From Diprion similis (lineage: Eukaryota; Arthropoda; Insecta; Hymenoptera; Diprionidae), in assembly GCF_021155765.1 (NCBI RefSeq), contig NC_060113.1, positions 1,974,501 to 2,038,500 of the forward strand: a stretch of 64,000 nucleotides of DNA. Reading direction: 5' to 3'. A program made the translations under genes and the position numbers. Below, in pieces: positions 57,843-64,000 of this stretch; within the stretch, counting starts at the first letter, position 1, and every line of letters begins with the position of its first letter. A model generated the notes under the pieces. The model was given only the letters and a program-made list of their open reading frames with translations, ran no database searches and was not told the origin of the DNA.

Positions 57843-58106
57843 ATGATTACGATGTCGCGGGTCGTCGAGCGACGTCGACGCTGGTGTGTGAGGGAAATTC
57901 AATCTCGGTCTGCAGACCAAGTCTGTATCAGCATTCGGAAAGCCTTGCAGAGTGTGGAAAGCTCGCTCTCTGAATCCGTTCGAGCTGCCAAAAAGTTAAA
58001 GGCTAAGTTCGTAATTCCAGTCGTTGAAACACGCGATCAGAAATTAATTCAGCCAATATACGTAGTTAAAAAAACTGCACAGATGGCTAAGAGATCGAGA
58101 CTATAG
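57843..58106 (+). CDS. Uncertain small basic ORF (87 aa)
   Basis: I do not recognise this protein. The frame runs from ATG 57843 to TAG at 58104-58106 in a GC-richer island. It is rich in Arg and Lys, with VERRRRW near the start and KKTAQMAKRSRL at the very end, which looks like a nuclear-localisation-type tail. The middle (KALQSVESSLSESVRAAKKL) could form a helix. It stops about 70 nt before the family B element at 58178. It may be a small gene, the last exon of one (an AG acceptor-like TCTGCAG is at 57910-57916), a remnant of a mobile element, or a chance frame. Confidence 0.2.
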   Translation: MITMSRVVERRRRWCVREIQSRSADQVCISIRKALQSVESSLSESVRAAKKLKAKFVIPVVETRDQKLIQPIYVVKKTAQMAKRSRL

Positions 58107-58177
58107 AAGATCAATCGCGAATTATCTGCCACTCGCAATTGCGGATCGAGACATATGTATGTATGTATGTATGTATA

Positions 58178-58789
58178 TTAGGGTGGCGCAAAAAAAAATC
58201 GACTTTTTTTTTTTTTGAATCTCGTGGACAAAATGTTAGTTTTTGATGTTTTAAGAGCCCACTTCAAAGGACAGTTCAAAAAAAAAATTTCAGAGGTCGC
58301 TGCACATTTTTTAAAATGTCAGAAATTGTCGAAAAACGATTTTTTTTTGTTTTTAATTTTTTTTCTCGTTACGGTATAATTTTATAGACAAAAGAAAAAA
58401 ATAAGTTTCCGAAAGTTGCAGTTCAAAATTTGAATTTTGAAAGGTCGCTCATAATTTTTTTTCAATTTTTTGGTGCATTTCTTAAGATCTTTTCGAGCGA
58501 CCTTTTAATATTCATATTAAAATTTCATACATTTTTTTCTTCAATTTAGTAAGAAAGAATCGATAACAATAAACGACGACATGAATTAAAAATCAAACAA
58601 AATACTGAAAATATAATTTTTTTAATTTAATTTTTCACGATTTTTGACATTTAAAAAAATTTTGAGCGACCTCTTGAAATTTTTTTTTTGAGCTGTCCTT
58701 TAGAGTGGGCTCTTAAAACATCAAAAACTAACATTTTGTCACAAGAGACTCAAAAAAAAAAAAAAAATAGTCGGTTTTTTTGCGCCACC

Positions 58790-58793
<4 letters not shown>
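58178..58793. mobile_element. Long-TIR MITE, family B copy 2
   Basis: The left terminus TTAGGGTGGCGCAAAAAAAA and the right terminus TTTTTTTGCGCCACCCTAA are inverted, with TIRs of about 130 bp. The interior is the reverse complement of the copy at 16317-16918, for example GATCTTTTCGAGCGACCTTT here against AAAGGTCGCTCGAAAAGATC there. It is flanked by TATA on the left and a (TA)n tract on the right, as for insertion at TA. No coding capacity. Confidence 0.88.

Positions 58794-58849
<56 letters not shown>
58794..58849. repeat. (TA)n microsatellite
   Basis: A TA tract directly abutting the right end of the family B element. Confidence 0.9.
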
Positions 58850-58852
<3 letters not shown>

Positions 58853-61660
58853 AAGCTTTGGGAGCTCGAAGCATCAGCGCTATTCATTTAAACTACTCGT
58901 CGGATCGAAGTGCGACAAATTGCTCAATTTGCAATACACGCGATCTATATATGCGCAAGAAGCCATCTTGAATCAGCGGGGAAATTTTCGAATGCCCGAT
59001 CAACGGTGCGGGTCCGACGGAGAATCCTGCAGGAGAACAACCGGCAAGGAATTCAACTCCTGCCATACCTACCACTCTCCTGCAACTCAAGTGCGTGCCT
59101 GACGGACTTTTATGTGATTGATTCAATCAGCGGGCTCGATCACCGTGAGCATTGTTCATTCAAATCAACGAACCCTCCATTGGCGCCGTTATTTCCACTC
59201 TGGAAGGCACGAGGTATAAATTTCTTTTCACCAAAATTTCGATATCTTCCGATCCTGGCAAGTTTCTTATGCTTTCAAATTTTATTACTTGACTTTGATT
59301 ATTGATTGTCGAATTTTTAACTCAATTCCACCCGTTTTCGGTCTACCGGTGTTTGAATTTTATAGGCTTTTTCGGTCTTTTTCATTCTTTCGATAAAAAA
59401 TAAAAATTCCCCGATACACATGAACACCGAGTGCCTACTTTTAAACTCTGCCGTTTATATACTCTGTGCCTAAATTTCAAAGGGATTCTGATTTCCGAGG
59501 GATGATTACGCCGATGCGCCACTTTGCAGAGCGTGTAAGGACTAAGGAGGCACGCGTGTGTATGTCGATGCTCATACGTGTAAACCGTGTTCATGTGCCG
59601 CCGCGCAGGACTAGGGCTTCGAGGATCAGGACGAGGAGCGCAAGTGGGGTTCTGAGTGGCTGAGGGTTACACGGCTGATAGCAGCCGGGTATATTACAGA
59701 TATACCAGCGAGTTTCAGGCTCTATGAACCGTGATGATAACAGGATACAAAGCCATCAAGTTCCGTTCGAGCAGCGAAGCCGATAATTGGTGCTCTGTTT
59801 TCACCCTAAACGTTGATTTTTCATTTCATTGATTTCACCGAAACGGCTTAACGAGGTAGATCCTAGATTAGATGGACAGCTGTAATTATACAAGTACTTA
59901 TAGTCTCTAGTACTTAGAGACGACTGGTGTGAATCAGACTTCTTACTCATATTCATTCCTGCACTTTGATTTCTTTGTGGCAAAAGCTTGTAGTATTTAA
60001 ATGTGCCAGCCACCTAACTTACATTACTCAACTGCGTTTCCATTTTCTACGTGCCTACTGCGCAAAAAGTTAAAGACATCGTGCGTAATCGGACGTGACT
60101 AAAAGCCTGACTAATTGCTAGTACAACGCGGTGACTTTCAGGAGGTAACATTAAACATATCCAGATGTGGTGGTCCGGGCTGAGGATGGGCATGTAATAA
60201 TAGGGTGTGTTTGTGCGGTTGCGACCGTCCGGAATTCCCGCGTTTCTCCCGTGTGCCATGCCGTGGCTGTTGGATATAAAAGGGCCTGGAATTAAGTCCT
60301 CCAGACTTCAGCCCCGCGGGTGCAGGCAAAGTCTAAAGAACCTAATCGCCGCGGGTCTTTGAACTCAACGTTAATAACGCGTATTTATGTATTTGCCGAG
60401 CAATTAGCTTCGCGGCTATTAAATCCACCCTTGGCTATACCCGGACATCCACCCACCCCCTCCTCGGAATAGACGACGTGAAACAGGGCCATACACGGAA
60501 CCGGGGCGAAAAGTGTACTCAGTACTTTGGTCTTTGCAGTGAAACATTTTCTCGTTTCCACTCTTCACCTCCTTCCCTCATCGTAATCGCCGGATCTATG
60601 GATCTCGTTTTGTTTGATCGAAATTCGAAAGCTTGAAATCCGATTTTTCACAGAAGAATTTCACGTGTGTAACTGATTGGTACTTTGTCATTTATTTTTA
60701 CGTTCGGTGCGGATTTTAATAATAAACTTCGATTTTTAAGCAGATGATATTTCAATTCAGAGTTATAGGGTTGAAGATACACTGAGAATTCAATTTATTG
60801 TTCATGTGAAAATTCTAGTAAAATGAATACAATCCTTTTAATAACCGAACTGCTTAAATGTTGTTGGAATTACAAGAAAATTTTGTAAAAGGTAATTATA
60901 TTTCGTCTGATTACATATTTGTCAATAATAAGTTTTCTGGTTACAGCAATATTAAATCTATTTCTTTATAGTCGAACCAGCATCAAATCACTGTAATAAT
61001 TACAAGAAAAAATTACTGTATGATTTACTATCCACTCCGTTTCTTATTACAGTTACTACGAAAATTCTCTGAGTTACAAGATCGACATTCCAATTTACCA
61101 CGAAGAAGAGTTGTAGTTAGTTAGAAAAATTGTAGTAATAATATAAAAATAAAAGCGCACGTGACATTTTCTTCCGTGAAGGATCATAATTAAAGCACGA
61201 GTAAAACTTAAAAGATTTTCCATTTACAAGCACAGCTTATATTCCAATATGTAGCCAGAATTATATTTTTCACTTATGGTAAAAAAATTAAAATAATTAT
61301 ACGAAGTAATTATATCATTAAAAAAAGAAAAAAAAAAAAAATCACAAATGCAGATCACGTTATCCTCTCGGTGCAACAGATTTTTCATACAATACTCATA
61401 ACTCTCCCACTTGGCATAATGCGAATTATTTATTAATAATTATACTCATGCATTGATAAATTTTTGGATTCAATAGTTCACGACGCAATCACGTGGTGGC
61501 ATAATAAATTTACAAACAGATCTAGACAGTGAGAGATATCAACACCCTAAGCGATGTAGTATTCATCACGTCGATCGCGTTATTCGAGTCAAAGAGAATC
61601 AATGAATGGATCGAACGAATGAATCAAATAGTTCGCAGAAGTGGCGCCAGATGGCGTTAG
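58850..61660. other. Intergenic region upstream of ABCB8, no gene recognised
   Basis: GC-richer islands at about 58860-59230 and 59480-60600 carry no recognised protein. 60600-61500 is AT-rich, with repeated ATTACAAGAAAA motifs (60870 and 60998) and an A-run near 61321-61340. Confidence 0.6.
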
Positions 61661-62048
61661 TAGTCGTCCACAGCGTCCACAGCCAAAACCACGTGACGTG
61701 CGCGTAGCAGGTGTTTCAAAATGGCGGCTCCCAGTACACTCGAGTGCCTCCAATCAGCAGGTGCCGGCCGCCCGGCTTCTGAATGAATGAGTAAAAAAGC
61801 AGTGTCCTTGTCCTTGTGAAGTGTCAGCGTTACGTTACAGTTTTATAATAACCTCAGAATCCGTTACGAGGTCGTTGCCAGTCGATGATGGATCGCTTAA
61901 GTGTACGTACAGAAAAATAACGTAGGGTTAATTATTATAATGAAGTTGAAGTTGTGTTAATTGAATATTTAAATAGAGTGTAAATTTATTCGAAACGAAC
62001 GGTGATTTTTGAGCAAGTGATGAATTAGAAAATTGAGGTAGTGAGAAA
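61661..62048 (+). promoter_or_regulatory. ABCB8 promoter and probable 5' UTR
   Basis: The stretch contains CACGTGAC at 61690-61697 (E-box of the USF/MITF type overlapping a TGACGTG CRE-like site) and AAAATGGCGGC at 61718-61728, which fits the YY1/Pho consensus often found at starts of housekeeping and mitochondrial genes. Short uORFs follow at 61885-61920, 61940-61960 and 62020-62028. The transcription start is not identified. Confidence 0.5.
61721..61786 (+). other. Possible uORF of ABCB8 leader (21 codons)
   Basis: ATG inside the AAAATGGCGGC motif opens a 21-codon frame beginning MAAPSTLECL and ending TGA. It is a uORF only if transcription starts upstream of it; otherwise the motif is promoter DNA. 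Confidence 0.25.
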
Positions 62049-62092
62049 ATGTCTATTCTACGCATAACCTCTCAGCACGCTGGAATCACGAG
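62049..62092 (+). CDS. ABCB8: ABCB8 coding exon 1
   Basis: MSILRITSQHAGIT plus two bases of a split Arg codon, ending AG|GTATTT. The start has AAA at -3 to -1. The segment is basic and hydroxylated like a mitochondrial targeting peptide. Confidence 0.8.
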
Positions 62093-64000
62093 GTATTTAT
62101 TTTCTTTCTTATTTCTTAGAGTGTAGATTTTGAGGTTAGCACGCGTCAAGTCTGCCTGAAACTTCTCTGTAAACAAGAATCTTCTGATTTTATTTACGTA
62201 CTTTGTCGATATGGTAAATAGTCTAGTCAGTCTCTAGCCGATCGATGAAAAAAGCCAATTCATCGCTCATGCGTATTCATTAGAATCATGTAATCGTGTC
62301 CAGCAAATCTTGGGCTACTGAGTTTTGCAAGGTAGAATGATGAATCAAGATGACGATGATTTGTCTATGAGTAAGCTGATTCTGAAATCGTTGATTCGGT
62401 TTTCATGAAAATAATCGACGCTTCGATTTACCGAGGCTGTGGTAATTCTTCGCAGACTGATTATCGCTAGTAAAGATATTTAGCGTTGGTATTTAAATTA
62501 TAAACATGTATTATTGAACACAAATATGCAAATCGTAACTCGATATTAATTCTTTCAGGAATCTGTGCGTACGATATTGCCTGGACAAAAAGATAGAATC
62601 GTTGAACAAGGTAAAGAGAGAATTTGTCACGTATCTTCGCAAAGAATTCAAGCCTAAAACCAAATGCGAACGCCTGTCTTGCAACGCCGCAGCATTCGGA
62701 ATCGGTGGAATTGGTGTAGCGACTGCGTGTGTGATGCAATGGGGACGCAGCAGAGTCTTTTGTGAAGCCGATAGAACCGCCGGTGTAATAAAAGTTACCG
62801 AAAAAGAGCCGTCCTTTCCATGGGCTAGATTCTCGCAGTACTTGTATCCACATGTTTGGCATTTCTTGTTGGCACTGGCTGTAAGTATTCAATTATCCAA
62901 TACACGAATATATTTACAAATTTTGTTAACTTGAAGATCGAAAATATTATCAAGCTTTATGGAAATAATTAGGATGAGGATGTATGTTATCTAGTTTTCA
63001 CTACCAACTAATACCAATATGTTGATTGGAACCTTATGTCGCAGAAACTATTGATCTCGAGAGAACTGAATTTAAATTTAGTAAAGATAACTTTCTAACA
63101 CTTTCGTGCGACTCGATTTACAACTAGCGTCAAGAATCTCCTAAAATTACATTGTCGAAAAAACTGGTTTCGTTGTATCCGTAAAGAATATTAAATATTT
63201 CACTTGATACCCTTAGAGTGCACTCGCCGTTGCCGTGTTGAATATTTGGATTCCACAATGTATGAGTGAAGTTATAAACATTGTGGCTAAATTATCAGAC
63301 AAAACTGGCTTTTCCGAGAACACTGAAGGCAGCAATGTGGCGTCCATAATGTTTGAGAAATTGGCACAACCGACCTTTCGTTTGGCACGCATGTACGTAA
63401 CCCAAGTATGTAATTATTGTGAAAATATATCGGTAGATTAGAGGAAGTTTTTTGTTTATTGTAAGAAGAATATATTGTGCATATACGCACATTTTTTGGA
63501 TCTCATACAGTGTTAACAATTAAAATTATATTATAATTTTATCATCCTGACCTATTCGTCAAAAAAACAATGCCTCATATTAACTACTATTGATTCTAAC
63601 GTAACTGCTGTTTCATCTTATCTGATTCCTGAATATCCTTCAATCAAATACCATCATGAATAAATATATCTAGTGAGTTGCTACAGTAAAATTTTCCAGC
63701 TATATTCTATCAAAAATGAATGAATAATTTTTACGATTACTATCCAGCATCCAAAAAGAATAAATCACCATCAAATTTAACACCGAATTCATTCCATAGG
63801 CACTGTTCACATTTGTGTACATTTACACTCTCTCGGGAATTGGCGAAAAGATAGCGATGAGCCTTCGTCAAGATCTGTTCAAGTCAGTGATAATGCAGGA
63901 CATGACGTTCTTTGATAGAAATAGAACGGGAGAAATAGTAAATCGACTGACAAGTGATATACAAGATTTCAAGAGCGCGTTTAAAATGTGCTTTTCCCAA
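62049..64000 (+). CDS. ABCB8: Mitochondrial ABC half-transporter, ABCB8 class (5' part; gene runs off window)
   Basis: Exons 62049-62092, 62559-62880, 63217-63405 and 63800-64000 join in frame to 252 residues, and the gene continues past the window. The N-terminus is Arg/Lys-rich without early acidic residues, like a mitochondrial presequence. A hydrophobic segment follows (residues about 57-76, FGIGGIGVATACVMQWG). Residues about 107-135 form the first helix of the ABC transmembrane domain. The run GEKIAMSLRQDLFKSVIMQD then MTFFDRNRTGEIVNRLTSD and IQDFKSAFK matches the first cytoplasmic-loop signature of type I exporters and most closely ABCB8 (MITOSUR). ABCB8 is an inner-membrane half-transporter linked to mitochondrial iron export and the mitoKATP complex. 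ABCB10 is the main alternative; the nucleotide-binding domain that would settle it lies outside. Confidence 0.9.
62093..62558 (+). other. ABCB8 intron 1
   Basis: 466 nt, GTATTT donor and TCTTTCAG acceptor; nothing else seen. Confidence 0.8.
62559..62880 (+). CDS. ABCB8: ABCB8 coding exon 2
   Basis: Acceptor TTCTTTCAG, donor GCT|GTAAGT. It completes Arg15 and encodes residues to 122, including the hydrophobic segment 57-76 and the start of the first transporter helix (WHFLLALA). Confidence 0.9.
62881..63216 (+). other. ABCB8 intron 2
   Basis: 336 nt with GTAAGT donor; nothing else seen. Confidence 0.85.
63217..63405 (+). CDS. ABCB8: ABCB8 coding exon 3
   Basis: Acceptor ACCCTTAG, donor CAA|GTATGT, 63 codons in phase 0 (residues 123-185). 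It begins SALAVAVLNIWIPQCMSEVI, which finishes the first transmembrane helix and enters the intermembrane-space loop. Confidence 0.9.
63406..63799 (+). other. ABCB8 intron 3
   Basis: 394 nt with GTATGT donor; nothing else seen. Confidence 0.85.
63800..64000 (+). CDS. ABCB8: ABCB8 coding exon 4 (cut by or ending at window edge)
   Basis: Acceptor TTCCATAG. 67 codons, residues 186-252, from ALFTFVYIYTLSGIGEK to KMCFSQ. The window ends exactly on a codon; whether the exon ends here is unknown. Confidence 0.9.

Noticed and set aside
1..64000. CRISPR arrays, bacterial operons, LTR retrotransposons or endogenous viral genes
   Set aside because: No regularly spaced direct repeats, no prokaryotic gene organisation, no paired LTRs, and no reverse transcriptase, integrase, transposase or capsid-like protein was recognised.

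Overview
The window is animal nuclear DNA: AT-rich, full of homopolymer and (TA)n/(CT)n tracts, with GT-AG introns, a nuclear tRNA gene and small inverted-repeat transposons. The three recognisable proteins and the intron pattern point to a holometabolous insect. A hymenopteran is my best guess, by inference only; no species can be named from the sequence.

All three protein genes lie on the + strand. (1) Disabled (Dab) spans 959-23531 in eight coding exons and encodes about 1773 aa. Its first coding exon is only 37 nt and is separated by 7.9 kb from the exon that opens the PTB domain. The PTB domain is built from exons 2-4. Two very long exons (2.8 kb and 1.4 kb) carry the proline-rich, acidic and DPF-type adaptor-binding regions. 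Intron 1 hosts a tRNA-Val(AAC) gene on the same strand. (2) A single-exon forkhead gene of the FoxD class (35251-36543) has a forkhead domain and a C-terminal eh1-like Groucho-binding motif, with a long non-coding leader and tail. (3) The first four coding exons of a mitochondrial ABC half-transporter of the ABCB8 class (62049-64000) start near the right end and run off the window.

Between FoxD and ABCB8 (about 37-61.7 kb) and between Dab and FoxD (about 25-34 kb) I see no convincing protein-coding gene. These stretches hold AT-rich DNA, GC-richer islands that could be regulatory, microsatellites, and several families of non-autonomous inverted-repeat elements. The families are: a long-TIR TTAGGGTGG element present twice in opposite orientation (16.3 kb and 58.2 kb); a fold-back relative at 50 kb; a GGGGCAAAGTGGG-ended element present twice (10.7 kb and 37.3 kb); an AGGGGC-ended element at 31.5 kb with a probable degraded relative at 42.2 kb; a single-copy ATCGCGTGCC-ended element at 43.9 kb; and a hAT-like element at 4.7 kb. 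A perfect 29-bp inverted repeat with a 99-nt loop lies in Dab intron 3.

The three genes have unrelated jobs: endocytic/Abl-linked signalling adaptor, developmental transcription factor, and mitochondrial inner-membrane transporter. Nothing suggests that they work as a unit. I found no defence system, CRISPR array, biosynthetic cluster or autonomous transposon. The most notable signals are gene-structure details (micro first exon, an in-frame 81-nt intron, a possible internal Dab promoter, uORFs) and the element families.
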